Shown piece by piece: positions 1 through 6,392 of a DNA stretch of 8,352 bases. Source of the DNA: Deltaproteobacteria bacterium (GTDB lineage Bacteria > Desulfobacterota > Desulfobacteria > Desulfobacterales > ETH-SRB1); contig JAUWQK010000051.1 in assembly GCA_030611115.1 (NCBI GenBank), forward strand, positions 1-8,352, given 5' to 3'. The translations under genes were made by a program, and so were the position numbers. How positions within the stretch are numbered: the stretch's first letter is position 1; the number at the start of each line of letters is the position of its first letter. The notes beneath the pieces were generated by a model. It ran no database searches and was not told the origin of the DNA. It was given only the letters and a program-made list of their open reading frames with translations.

Positions 1-790
1 AATAGACCTGAGAGGAGACTTCAGACACAACATTCTGATGTTTCTATCAAACATCAAATACCGATTGGGTTTTGACATCACTGGATGCGATTTTTTTCTG
101 ACCCATGTTATCCCGTGCGGTACAAATCATCACAATGTAAATCTCTGCATAGATTTAATCAAGTATCTGGATCCAGAAAATAATAGTAAATACAATCTTT
201 CTCTTAAAATAACTGATCAGGACTGGACAAGAGCATCAGCAATTATAAAACAGTGTGACACGGGCAATCTGAATAATAGCGGTCCTATCGTCATAATTCA
301 CCCAGGCGCTAGCTGGCACGGAAGGAGATGGAAGCATGAAAGATATGCTTTGGTTGCAGACCGCCTTGTTGCTGAGTATAGCGCCAGGATAATCCTTGCA
401 GGGAGCCATTCTGAGAGGGAAATTGCCGAAAAAATTGCTGACAACATGAAAAACAGTGTGATGATTACTGCAGGTGAAACAACTGTCAGGGAATTCATTG
501 GGCTACTCGAGCAAAGTGATGTTTTTCTGGGGCTGGATTCAGGCCCAATGCATATGGCTTCTGCAACAGAGACAAAAATTGTAGCTCTGTTTGGTCCAGC
601 GCATTCTGATGCGGTTAGCCCGTGGGGAGATGGTCATATTATTCTTTCTCATCAGGAAGATTTTCCATGCAGCCCCTGTGATCAAACAGTATGCAGAAAA
701 CCAGGTAATAGCTGCATGGACGCAATCCATGTGGATGAAGTATTTGATGCTATTTCAAAGCAGATTGAGAAAAGTATACAGGCAGAATGA
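1..790 (+). CDS. Glycosyltransferase family 9 (heptosyltransferase-like), 5'-truncated by the window edge
   Basis: This enzyme probably transfers a heptose or related sugar from a nucleotide donor during assembly of lipopolysaccharide core or another surface glycan, on the cytoplasmic side of the inner membrane. The reading frame is open from base 2 to the left edge. The codons before the first in-window ATG (base 38) read IDLRGDFRHNIL, matching the conserved DLRG region of GT9 proteins, so that ATG is internal and the true start lies upstream. The C-terminal half has the expected GT9 signatures: HPGAS followed by RRW (bases 299-328), DSGPMHMA (from base 536), then ALFGP and PWG, and a late CSPC motif. 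The stop is at 788-790. The next gene begins 45 bases downstream on the same strand, so co-transcription is likely. The family call is strong; acceptor and donor are unknown. Confidence 0.9.
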   Translation, partial: IDLRGDFRHNILMFLSNIKYRLGFDITGCDFFLTHVIPCGTNHHNVNLCIDLIKYLDPENNSKYNLSLKITDQDWTRASAIIKQCDTGNLNNSGPIVIIHPGASWHGRRWKHERYALVADRLVAEYSARIILAGSHSEREIAEKIADNMKNSVMITAGETTVREFIGLLEQSDVFLGLDSGPMHMASATETKIVALFGPAHSDAVSPWGDGHIILSHQEDFPCSPCDQTVCRKPGNSCMDAIHVDEVFDAISKQIEKSIQAE

Positions 791-835
791 ACTGCCATGC
801 ACACGTATTATCTGGCAACGATCAGAGAATAACTT

Positions 836-1840
836 ATGACTAATAAAACAGGCAGGTGTACCCTGTGCACGGATGAACTTTCAATTTTCAAGAAGAGAAT
901 TTATGACACCCGTTTTGGTATAGAAGGTGTATATGATATTGGTATGTGCAATAACTGCGGACTTATCCAGCTCAAGTCACAACCTTCATCCTTGGAACTG
1001 AAACAACTATACGAAACCTATTACAATTTTGCCGGAAGCAAAAAAAGCTTGTACACTAAATTCCGCAAAACATTTTTGGAATCTGTATTTTATCGTCTGT
1101 GGATGGCAATAGACGGAGATATATGTTTTCATTCCAGACGTGGAAACGGCCGTTTGCTGGACATAGGATGCAATGAGGGACAGGGTCTTCAGATTTATAA
1201 ACAAAATGGATTTATGGCTGAAGGCTTGGAACTTAATGAGCGGGCAGCAGCCGAGGCAAGGAAAAGAGGTTTTCGGGTATTTACCGATTCTTTGGAAACG
1301 TTTCATCCGGAACAATTATACGATGTGGTGGTATTATCTCACGTTTTGGAACATTCTGTAAATCCAAGAGAAATGCTTAACCATGTTGCCCGCATTCTCA
1401 AGCCGGATGGCCAAGCCTGGATCAGTTGCCCGAATATAGAGAGCTGGCAGCAAAATATCTTTGGTCGTTACTGGATCAACTGGCACGTTCCTTTTCACAT
1501 TACATTCTTTTCCGCTACGACACTTAAATATTTATTAAATGATAGTGGCTTTGAAGTGATAAAAGCAAAGTACGCTACGCCAAGTTTGTGGGTGGCTCAG
1601 TCCGTAATTGCGTCATTATTCGCTAAGCAGGGAAGAAAAAATTACGCTCAGCGCTTGCCGATTTTACTTGGTTCGTTGATACTTTTTGTTCGTTTTGTTT
1701 TTTTCCCGTTTTTATGGCTCGGCAACTTATTGGGTCGTGGTGATTGTTTAGTTATAGAAGCACGAAAAAAAACTAATTTATGCCCTGATTCAGCAAATCG
1801 TTACTGCATTTTGACCAATTGCTCTTCTGAGGAATATTAA
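836..1840 (+). CDS. Class I SAM-dependent methyltransferase with N-terminal Cys4 module and C-terminal hydrophobic segment
   Basis: A predicted 334-residue methyltransferase, probably modifying a sugar or lipid-linked glycan intermediate. The N-terminus has two CxxC pairs (Cys8/Cys11 and Cys38/Cys41) that could bind zinc. The SAM-binding motif I, DIGCNEGQG, lies at residues 109-117, followed by the acidic LELNE strand, the VVVLSHVLEH segment and the LKPDGQAWISCPN segment typical of Methyltransf_23-type proteins. Residues about 274-299 are strongly hydrophobic and aromatic, suggesting membrane association, then comes a 35-residue tail with three more cysteines. The ATG at 836 is the first plausible start; its ribosome site is weak. 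The stop codon abuts the ATG of the radical SAM gene with no spacer, so the two are probably translationally coupled. The substrate is unknown. Confidence 0.88.
   Translation: MTNKTGRCTLCTDELSIFKKRIYDTRFGIEGVYDIGMCNNCGLIQLKSQPSSLELKQLYETYYNFAGSKKSLYTKFRKTFLESVFYRLWMAIDGDICFHSRRGNGRLLDIGCNEGQGLQIYKQNGFMAEGLELNERAAAEARKRGFRVFTDSLETFHPEQLYDVVVLSHVLEHSVNPREMLNHVARILKPDGQAWISCPNIESWQQNIFGRYWINWHVPFHITFFSATTLKYLLNDSGFEVIKAKYATPSLWVAQSVIASLFAKQGRKNYAQRLPILLGSLILFVRFVFFPFLWLGNLLGRGDCLVIEARKKTNLCPDSANRYCILTNCSSEEY
1829..1833 (+). promoter_or_regulatory. Ribosome binding site of the radical SAM gene
   Basis: GAGGA lies seven bases before the ATG at 1841 and inside the last codons of the methyltransferase gene. 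It supports the 1841 start and translational coupling of the two genes. Confidence 0.6.
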
Positions 1841-3310
1841 ATGAAGCGCGTGTTATTTATTCAGCCTCCTTTTTTTAGATTTATTGGCATACACGCAAGA
1901 TATTTCCCCTACCAATTCGTTAGTATGGGAACGTATCTTAAACACAACGGACATCACGTCAGAATTCTTGAGGGGGATAAATACGAAAAATACGGCAACC
2001 TGGATTTTTCCGATCAGGAATCATCATATGACAATTATTTGCAAAACCTGAAAAATTTCTCCGACCCATTTTGGAAGATCCTTGAAAAAGAGATTCAGAA
2101 TTTTAAACCGGATTATATAGGAATAACAGTCTGGACAACCTTTATCGCTTCTGCTATCCGCACCGCACAATATTGTAGAAAAATTTGTTCTGCAATAATC
2201 ATCGCAGGCGGACCTCACGTCACATTACTATCTGAAGATATCAAAAAAGTTGATGTATTTGATATTGGAGTCATTGGCGAGGGTGAGCAAACTATTTTGG
2301 AAATCGTAAACGGCAATCCGCTTCACTTAATTTCAGGTATTTTTTACTCTGAAAATGGTGTTGTGAAACAAAACGATACGAGACTGTTTGTAGAAAATCT
2401 GGATGACTTTGGCATACCTGACAGATCAATATTAATAAATGAGAAAAAATATGAAGCCGAAGATATGGGGCTGATAATGTCTTCGCGAGGTTGCCCTTTT
2501 AAGTGCGCTTATTGTGCAACCGCTACCTGGAAGAATAAAGTAAGATCCAGAAGTGTAAAAAGCGTGGTTGAAGAAATAAAATCGGTCAAAAAAAAATACG
2601 GTGCAATCTATTTTACTCTCAAGGATGATAGTTTCACGGTAAATAAAAAGCGGGTATATGATTTCTGTAGTAAACTCAAGCAGGAGAAAGTTGATGTATA
2701 CTGGGAATGTAATGCAAATTTAACCACTTTAGATAGAGATTTGCTGATTGAAATGAGATCCGCAGGATGCGTGGCTATTAAGGTTGGCATTGAATCAGGA
2801 TCTGATAGAATCCATAAAATTATCAATAAAAAACTCAACAATAAAATCATTATTTCAAAGATGAAGATGTTTAACGGGATTGATATGCATGTGACCTGTT
2901 ATTTTATGATGGGAATCCCCGGTGAAACCAAAAACGATATTCTAAAAACTTTAAACTTTGCCTATAAGATAAAACCGGATTTTATAAGCTTTAGCGTTTA
3001 TGAAATTTTTCCTGGAACAAAACTACATAAATTGGGTATTGAAGAAAATTCGGCGATCGATCATATGGAGATTGAAGATTATTTTAAAATACAACCTCAT
3101 AACTATTTTTTTGCAAACCACAAAAGACATTTAGCCGGAATGACTCATGATGAATTTGATTCTCTTGAGAGATATATTAAACAAAGGGTTCATAAATATA
3201 ATCGCTCCCCACACAGTATTTGTCATAGAATTAAATCCAGGCTGCCACTTTACAAAAAAAGCTCTGAGTATTTCTTTAATGACATTAAACAATTTTTGAA
3301 ATGGATTTAG
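1841..3310 (+). CDS. B12-binding domain/radical SAM protein
   Basis: A 489-residue two-domain enzyme. Residues about 1-150 resemble the Rossmann-type cobalamin-binding domain of radical SAM enzymes, including the IAGGPH turn and the GVIGEGEQT segment. The radical SAM core follows, with the 4Fe-4S cysteines Cys218, Cys222 and Cys225 in a CxxxCxxC arrangement (SSRGCPFKCAYC). Later motifs LKDDSFTV, KVGIESG and MMGIPGET are typical of BchE-like and P-methylase-like members. The C-terminal 100 or so residues are basic and lack a recognised domain. Such enzymes catalyse methylation at unactivated carbons or ring and rearrangement chemistry; placement beside a methyltransferase and glycosyltransferases suggests a modified sugar or lipid, by inference. 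The gene looks more A+T-rich than its neighbours: hand-counted lines were 23-35% GC, against about 47-48% in the downstream GT4 gene. It ends in a TAG supplied by a repeat copy. Confidence 0.9.
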   Translation: MKRVLFIQPPFFRFIGIHARYFPYQFVSMGTYLKHNGHHVRILEGDKYEKYGNLDFSDQESSYDNYLQNLKNFSDPFWKILEKEIQNFKPDYIGITVWTTFIASAIRTAQYCRKICSAIIIAGGPHVTLLSEDIKKVDVFDIGVIGEGEQTILEIVNGNPLHLISGIFYSENGVVKQNDTRLFVENLDDFGIPDRSILINEKKYEAEDMGLIMSSRGCPFKCAYCATATWKNKVRSRSVKSVVEEIKSVKKKYGAIYFTLKDDSFTVNKKRVYDFCSKLKQEKVDVYWECNANLTTLDRDLLIEMRSAGCVAIKVGIESGSDRIHKIINKKLNNKIIISKMKMFNGIDMHVTCYFMMGIPGETKNDILKTLNFAYKIKPDFISFSVYEIFPGTKLHKLGIEENSAIDHMEIEDYFKIQPHNYFFANHKRHLAGMTHDEFDSLERYIKQRVHKYNRSPHSICHRIKSRLPLYKKSSEYFFNDIKQFLKWI

Positions 3311-3365
3311 ATCCGCAGATTACGCAGATAAAGAACTGAAAAAGAAAAATATCAGACACGGATTT
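3305..3365 (+). repeat. Dispersed repeat copy R1 (atccgcagattacgcagat core)
   Basis: Bases 3305-3329 are identical to bases 5647-5671 over 25 bp. The first six bases, ATTTAG, are the last Ile codon and stop of the radical SAM gene. A second motif, gacacggattt at 3355-3365, recurs at 6953-6963. The unit contains the tandem subrepeat cgcagatta/cgcagata. The whole stretch looks like a shortened or decayed copy of the element that flanks the GxxExxY gene further right. Confidence 0.75.
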
Positions 3366-3412
3366 AAAATGGATGGTTGCCCGGGTTAGGGTTAAATAGG
3401 AAGCTTTTTCAT

Positions 3413-3441
3413 TTGACTTGGCGGAAGTTAGTAGATAGTCT
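3413..3441 (+). promoter_or_regulatory. Candidate sigma-70-like promoter of TA module 1
   Basis: TTGACT at 3413-3418 is a good -35 match. A weak -10, TAGTCT, follows after 17 bases at 3436-3441 and falls within the left arm of the operator-like inverted repeat. The -10 matches the consensus only at its three most conserved positions, so this is a candidate. Confidence 0.4.
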
Positions 3442-3473
3442 GTATGTAATCAATGCAATTGCATACAGACTAT
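3435..3473 (+). promoter_or_regulatory. Operator-like dyad upstream of the TA1 antitoxin
   Basis: A perfect 12-bp inverted repeat (atagtctgtatg at 3435-3446 and catacagactat at 3462-3473) is separated by 15 bases. A second perfect 12-bp palindrome, atgcaattgcat at 3453-3464, overlaps its right side. It ends 18 bases before the antitoxin ATG. Ribbon-helix-helix antitoxins normally repress their own operon from such sites, so this is the likely autoregulatory operator. Confidence 0.65.
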
Positions 3474-3479
3474 GGGAAC

Positions 3480-3485
3480 GAGGTG
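3480..3485 (+). promoter_or_regulatory. Ribosome binding site deciding the TA1 antitoxin start
   Basis: GAGGTG lies six bases before the ATG at 3492. The upstream in-frame ATG at 3453 has no such site and lies inside the operator-like palindrome, so 3492 is preferred. Confidence 0.7.
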
Positions 3486-3491
3486 AAAAAT

Positions 3492-3794
3492 ATGGCTAAG
3501 ACTGTAACTACGCGTTTAGACGAAGGGTACGTTAAAAAAATCGATGAAATGGCCGCTCGAAAAGGTATTGATCGCTCGGCGCTGTTGCGATCATTTTTTC
3601 TCTGTGCCTTAAAAGAGTATACTGTACGTGATTCTCTGGAAGACTATAGGAAAGGTACAACGACGCTCTGGGAGGCAGCTCAGACCTGCAATCTGTCGCT
3701 CTGGGAAATGATTCAGGAAGTAAAACGTGAGCACATCCATACTTCATATGACTTGAAAGAATTCAAAAAAGATTTGAGGGCGCTCAATGGATAA
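3492..3794 (+). CDS. TA1 antitoxin: ribbon-helix-helix DNA-binding protein with UPF0175-like C-terminus
   Basis: A 100-residue predicted antitoxin. Residues about 4-42 form a ribbon-helix-helix DNA-binding unit: a short beta strand (TVTTRL), a first helix, then DRSALLRSFFLCAL. Residues about 55-97 resemble the C-terminal part of UPF0175 proteins (TTLWEAAQTCNLSLWEMIQEVKREHI followed by a YDLKEFKKDL segment), which probably wraps the toxin. It overlaps the DUF3368 toxin gene by eight bases, the usual tight coupling of a TA pair. The start at 3492 is chosen for its Shine-Dalgarno; the ATG at 3453 would add 13 residues (MQLHTDYGNEVKN) unlike the family. It likely binds the dyad immediately upstream and represses its own operon. 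UPF0175 with DUF3368 is a known predicted TA combination; activity is inferred. Confidence 0.85.
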   Translation: MAKTVTTRLDEGYVKKIDEMAARKGIDRSALLRSFFLCALKEYTVRDSLEDYRKGTTTLWEAAQTCNLSLWEMIQEVKREHIHTSYDLKEFKKDLRALNG

Positions 3795-4296
3795 GGTCGT
3801 TTCCAACGCCACGCCACTCATTTATTTAGCTAAGGCAAATCAACTGAGCCTTCTCCAAAGCATGGTCAATCAGGTATTTATCCCCGAAGCTGTCTACAGA
3901 GAAGTAGTTGTTGAGGGTAAACGTCTGGGAGAAAAAGATGCCTATCGTGTAGAAAGAGCTATCTCTCAGGGTTGGATGATAGTTCAAGGTATCAAGAATA
4001 TCTATCCTGTTGAGATCACAATCCACCCTGGCGAGGCAGAGGTTATCTCTCTGGCCAGGGAAAAGGGGATTGAAACAGTACTCATGGATGATGTCAAGGC
4101 CAGGGCCGCTTCTGAAATGGCAGGTCTCAGACCTATCGGCACACTGTGGTTAATTTTGAAGGCTGTCAAAAATCACTTGCTTAACTTTGATCAATTTCTG
4201 TCTACCCTCGAGGATATTCTTCAGTCTGGATTCTATCTCAAAGAAGAAGTTTATCTAAAAGCTGTTCGCAAGGCCAGGGAATTATCCGGCGATTGA
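3787..4296 (+). CDS. TA1 toxin: DUF3368 PIN-like nuclease
   Basis: A 169-residue predicted ribonuclease toxin of the DUF3368 group within the PIN-like fold. The N-terminus VVSNATPLIYLAK is the first active-site strand; it has Asn where classical PIN domains have Asp, a substitution I recall as common in DUF3368 proteins. The central IHPGEAEVISLAREKG motif gives the conserved Glu, and VLMDDVKARAASE gives the later Asp pair. GTLWLILKAVKNHLL and FYLKEEVYLKAV match the C-terminal part. The length is normal for the family and the frame is intact. TGAGGG at 3775-3780 is a well-spaced ribosome site inside the antitoxin gene. It should cleave RNA when freed from the upstream antitoxin; the target is unknown. 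Confidence 0.85.
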   Translation: MDKVVSNATPLIYLAKANQLSLLQSMVNQVFIPEAVYREVVVEGKRLGEKDAYRVERAISQGWMIVQGIKNIYPVEITIHPGEAEVISLAREKGIETVLMDDVKARAASEMAGLRPIGTLWLILKAVKNHLLNFDQFLSTLEDILQSGFYLKEEVYLKAVRKARELSGD

Positions 4297-4312
4297 ATCC
4301 AACCTACCATAG

Positions 4313-4329
4313 TCGGAAGTTCGGAAGTT
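4313..4329 (+). repeat. Tandem 8-bp repeat after TA1
   Basis: The octamer tcggaagt occurs twice in tandem (4313-4328, continuing one base). The same cggaagtt is present once on the other side of the module at 3422-3429. The rest of the 72-base gap before the next gene holds only a weak A+T-rich hairpin (aagat/atctt, 4345-4362). No clear terminator or Shine-Dalgarno is seen. Confidence 0.45.
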
Positions 4330-4368
4330 TGGGTCCATAAATAAGATCAAAAAAAATCTTCCTTTGTA

Positions 4369-5652
4369 ATGAACACCAACCACATAGTCTTTTTTACTCA
4401 GCTTTATTATCCTGATATGACCACAACAGCCATTATAATGACTGATCTGGTTGAGGATCTGGCGGCTTATGGGCTGGATGCCGAGGTGGTGTGTGCTCAA
4501 CCGACTTATATAAAGAATTTAGGGATTGAATCAAATTCATGGATTAGGGAATTTAGGAATTCAGGAATTAGAGGATCGGCGGATTTAGGAAGATTTCCTA
4601 AGTCTGAATGCCATAATGGGGTTTGTATTAGAAAAGTTTGGTCATTCCTTTTTGATAAAAACAAGATCTTGGGGCGGATATTGAACAGCACAAGCTGTTT
4701 TTTGAGCATGCTTCCCACGATGTTTTCTACCGGCAAGAATGACCTTTTGGTTTTCAACACCAACCCTGCCCTTCTGCCGTTTCTGGGTTTCATTGCTGCT
4801 AAGCTTAGAGGGCAGAGATATGTAGTCCTGATTCACGATCTCTGGCCGGAGCTTCCCGCACATACCGGAATGATAAAAAAGGGTGGGATACTGTATAGAG
4901 CTATTGATTTTGTCAATAGGCTATCCTTCAAATACGCAAGCGGTATCATTGTATTGTCCGAAGTGATGAAGAGAATCATTCTTAATAAAGTGCCGGGAAT
5001 TGAGGACAGAATCCATGTGATTCACAACTGGGCGGATGCCGGCCGGGTCTATCCAGTGTCAAAAAAAGATAATCATTTGCTTGACGAACTCAGTCTGCGC
5101 TACAAGAAGGTGGTCATGTATTCCGGCAACCTAGGCCGGTATCAACCGCTTGAAGTTATGATACATGCTGCCGGGGAGCTACGCGATAGAGATGATATTG
5201 TGTTTGTCTTTGCAGGAGATGGTGGGAAGAGACAAAAGGTTCAGGAGATAGCGGCTTCCCATGACCTTGATAATGTTATGTTAATTCCTTTCCAGCCTCT
5301 TTATCGCCTGGCTGAATCCTTGTCCATGGCTGACGTGGCTTTGATAGGCATTTACCCTGAAAACGAAGGGGTCATAATGCCGAGCAAATTATATGGCTTG
5401 TTGGCAGTAGGAAACCCGATCATATGTGTGTCTGATCTCAAATCTGAAGTAGTTGAAATTTTAAACCAGGCCAAGGCAGGGCTTCATTCGTCAATAGATG
5501 ATCCGAAAGAACTGGCGCAAAAGATCGTGGCTATTTTGGATGATCCGGCGAAGACGAAAGAGATGGGGCAAAATGGGAGACAATACTTTCTTGAGCATTT
5601 TGAGAGGAAGATGGTTACGAGGAAATGGAAAAAGCTATTAAAACAAATTTAG
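4369..5652 (+). CDS. Glycosyltransferase family 4 protein with repeat-like in-frame insertion
   Basis: A 427-residue GT-B retaining glycosyltransferase of the WbuB-like/GT4 type, which would add a sugar to the lipid-linked glycan at the cytoplasmic membrane. The N-terminal Rossmann half begins HIVFFTQLYYPD and includes LLVFNTNPALLPFLG and LIHDLWPELP. The C-terminal donor-binding half includes VVMYSGNLGRYQ, VFVFAGDGGKR, LIPFQPLYRLAE and MPSKLYGLLAVG (residues about 337-348), then a C-terminal helix. Between AQPTY (residues 43-47) and CHNGVCIRKV (from 81) is an unusually long low-complexity loop encoded by repeated gaattt/ggaatt DNA; homologs usually have a short connection here. No convincing ribosome site precedes the ATG, but the N-terminus fits the family. 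The stop TAG is supplied by repeat copy R2. Sugar specificity is unknown. Confidence 0.9.
   Translation: MNTNHIVFFTQLYYPDMTTTAIIMTDLVEDLAAYGLDAEVVCAQPTYIKNLGIESNSWIREFRNSGIRGSADLGRFPKSECHNGVCIRKVWSFLFDKNKILGRILNSTSCFLSMLPTMFSTGKNDLLVFNTNPALLPFLGFIAAKLRGQRYVVLIHDLWPELPAHTGMIKKGGILYRAIDFVNRLSFKYASGIIVLSEVMKRIILNKVPGIEDRIHVIHNWADAGRVYPVSKKDNHLLDELSLRYKKVVMYSGNLGRYQPLEVMIHAAGELRDRDDIVFVFAGDGGKRQKVQEIAASHDLDNVMLIPFQPLYRLAESLSMADVALIGIYPENEGVIMPSKLYGLLAVGNPIICVSDLKSEVVEILNQAKAGLHSSIDDPKELAQKIVAILDDPAKTKEMGQNGRQYFLEHFERKMVTRKWKKLLKQI
4515..4605 (+). repeat. Degenerate GGAATT-type repeat inserted in frame in the GT4 gene
   Basis: The segment has low-complexity repeated units: gaatttagg at 4515-4523 and 4549-4557, ggatttagg at 4581-4589, and ggaattcaggaattag at about 4556-4571. 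It also has short hairpins, tgaat-caa-attca (4527-4539) and taggaa-gat-ttccta (4586-4600). It encodes about 30 extra residues (50-79) without a stop or frame change. The boundaries are approximate. Confidence 0.6.
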
Positions 5653-5672
5653 ATCCGCAGATTACGCAGATT
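5647..5672 (+). repeat. Dispersed repeat copy R2, left inverted-repeat arm of the GxxExxY element
   Basis: Identical to R1 over 25 bp (5647-5671). ATTTAG at 5647-5652 supplies the last codon and stop of the GT4 gene. Bases 5653-5672 match the reverse complement of 6057-6076 at 18 of 20 positions, forming the left arm of an inverted repeat around the GxxExxY gene. Confidence 0.8.
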
Positions 5673-5695
5673 ACACGAATTAAGAATATAAAAAT

Positions 5696-6104
5696 ATGAG
5701 AGATGAAAAAACTTATGCAATAATTGGGGCGGCGATTGAAGTTCATAAAGAGCTTGGATGTGGATTCTTAGAGGCAGTGTATCAGGAGGCGTTGACACGG
5801 GAATTTAGAATTCAGGGAATCCCTAATAAGGCTCAACCGATTGTTGATATTAAATACAAGGGCGAAGCTTTGGATAAGAAGTATCAACCCGATTTTGTTT
5901 GTTATGGCGAGATAATTTATTGAAATAAAAACAATCTCCGGTTTGTCCGTTATCGAAGAAGCACAACTTATCAATTATCTGAAAGCGAGCGGCCTTAAAG
6001 TAGGTCTCCTGATCAACTTCGGTTCACGGTCACTCGAACATAAGAGATTTGTTTATAATCTGCGAAATCTGTGGATGGGAGTGAGGAATTGGTTACGATG
6101 GTAG
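5696..6104 (+). pseudogene. GxxExxY family protein (PDDEXK_3), frameshifted
   Basis: The first frame (5696-5923) encodes 75 residues, with the family signature GFLEAVY at 23-29 and QPDFVCY near its end, then meets TGA. The matching C-terminal half continues one base out of register from 5922: [20 protein letters not shown], then [20 protein letters not shown], to a TAG at 6102-6104 (60 codons). One extra base near 5917-5921 would explain the break. It separates the Asp of the putative nuclease core from its ExK, so neither piece alone should be active. The last dozen residues run through the right repeat arm and into the 3' end of the TA2 antitoxin. GxxExxY proteins are small predicted PDDEXK-fold proteins of uncertain function that are often multicopy. 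The start ATG has only a weak ribosome site. No slippery heptamer is evident, so decay is favoured over programmed frameshifting; a sequencing error is also possible. Confidence 0.82.
6057..6076 (-). repeat. Dispersed repeat copy R3, right inverted-repeat arm
   Basis: Read on the minus strand this is atccacagatttcgcagatt, 18 of 20 identical to R2 at 5653-5672 (differences at positions 5 and 12). It closes a roughly 424-bp unit around the GxxExxY gene and lies 16 bases beyond the TA2 antitoxin stop. Confidence 0.75.
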
Positions 6105-6392
6105 TTCTGCTGCGTCTAACCAGTCTTCCAATTCGACATTCAAGTACAGGTTTCTTGCTTTCAATTGGGTCAGGAATTCCCATGGGTCCCACTTGAGTTC
6201 TTCGCAGACTTCCATTTGGCTCAACTCTTTCCGGACGTATTTGAGCAATAACCTGTCTTGCTTGTCTGTGGAAAATCCTTTCCGTAGAACTTCTCGCAAA
6301 TAGGCCGAACGATCCAACTTCGACTCTTGAACAAATTCATTGATCTCATTCAAAAGATCTTCAGGTATCCTTATGGTTGTTGGTTTTGCCAT
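6093..6392 (-). CDS. TA2 antitoxin: ribbon-helix-helix protein with UPF0175-like C-terminus
   Basis: A 99-residue predicted antitoxin. Residues about 4-40 form a ribbon-helix-helix unit ([16 protein letters not shown], then [15 protein letters not shown]). The C-terminal half ([37 protein letters not shown]) aligns in pattern with that of the TA1 antitoxin: an acidic helix, then WE, then a basic helix and an acidic tail. The two are probably distant paralogues; shared residues include DRSA, LR and WE. It lies downstream of its toxin, and its first 32 bases overlap the toxin's 3' end, the reverse of TA1. A strong GGAGG precedes the ATG by six bases, so it can be translated well independently of the toxin. 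The TA role is inferred from fold and partner. Confidence 0.78.
   Translation of the reverse strand: MAKPTTIRIPEDLLNEINEFVQESKLDRSAYLREVLRKGFSTDKQDRLLLKYVRKELSQMEVCEELKWDPWEFLTQLKARNLYLNVELEDWLDAAELPS

Noticed and set aside
591..839. 82-residue plus-strand open frame overlapping the GT9 3' end
   Set aside because: It is a shadow frame of the glycosyltransferase, with no recognisable domain; the true gene in this region has clear motifs in another frame.
3383..3394. Telomere-like gggttagggtta
   Set aside because: Only two units in a bacterial intergenic region; no sign of a linear end, so coincidence.
3311..3434. CRISPR-like or tRNA feature suggested by the repeated cgcagatta units
   Set aside because: Only two short adjacent units with no spacers of regular length; no cloverleaf or cas gene is present.
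3453..3491. Upstream ATG extending the TA1 antitoxin by 13 residues
   Set aside because: It lies inside the operator-like palindrome and has no ribosome site, whereas GAGGTG precedes the ATG at 3492 and the family N-terminus starts there.
4345..4362. A-rich hairpin (aagat/atctt) as a terminator after TA1
   Set aside because: The stem is five A+T-rich base pairs with an A-rich loop and no following T run, too weak for an intrinsic terminator.
5910..5925. Programmed frameshift in the GxxExxY gene
   Set aside because: No slippery heptamer or obvious downstream structure at the shift, and the family is normally encoded in one frame; mutation or sequencing error is simpler.
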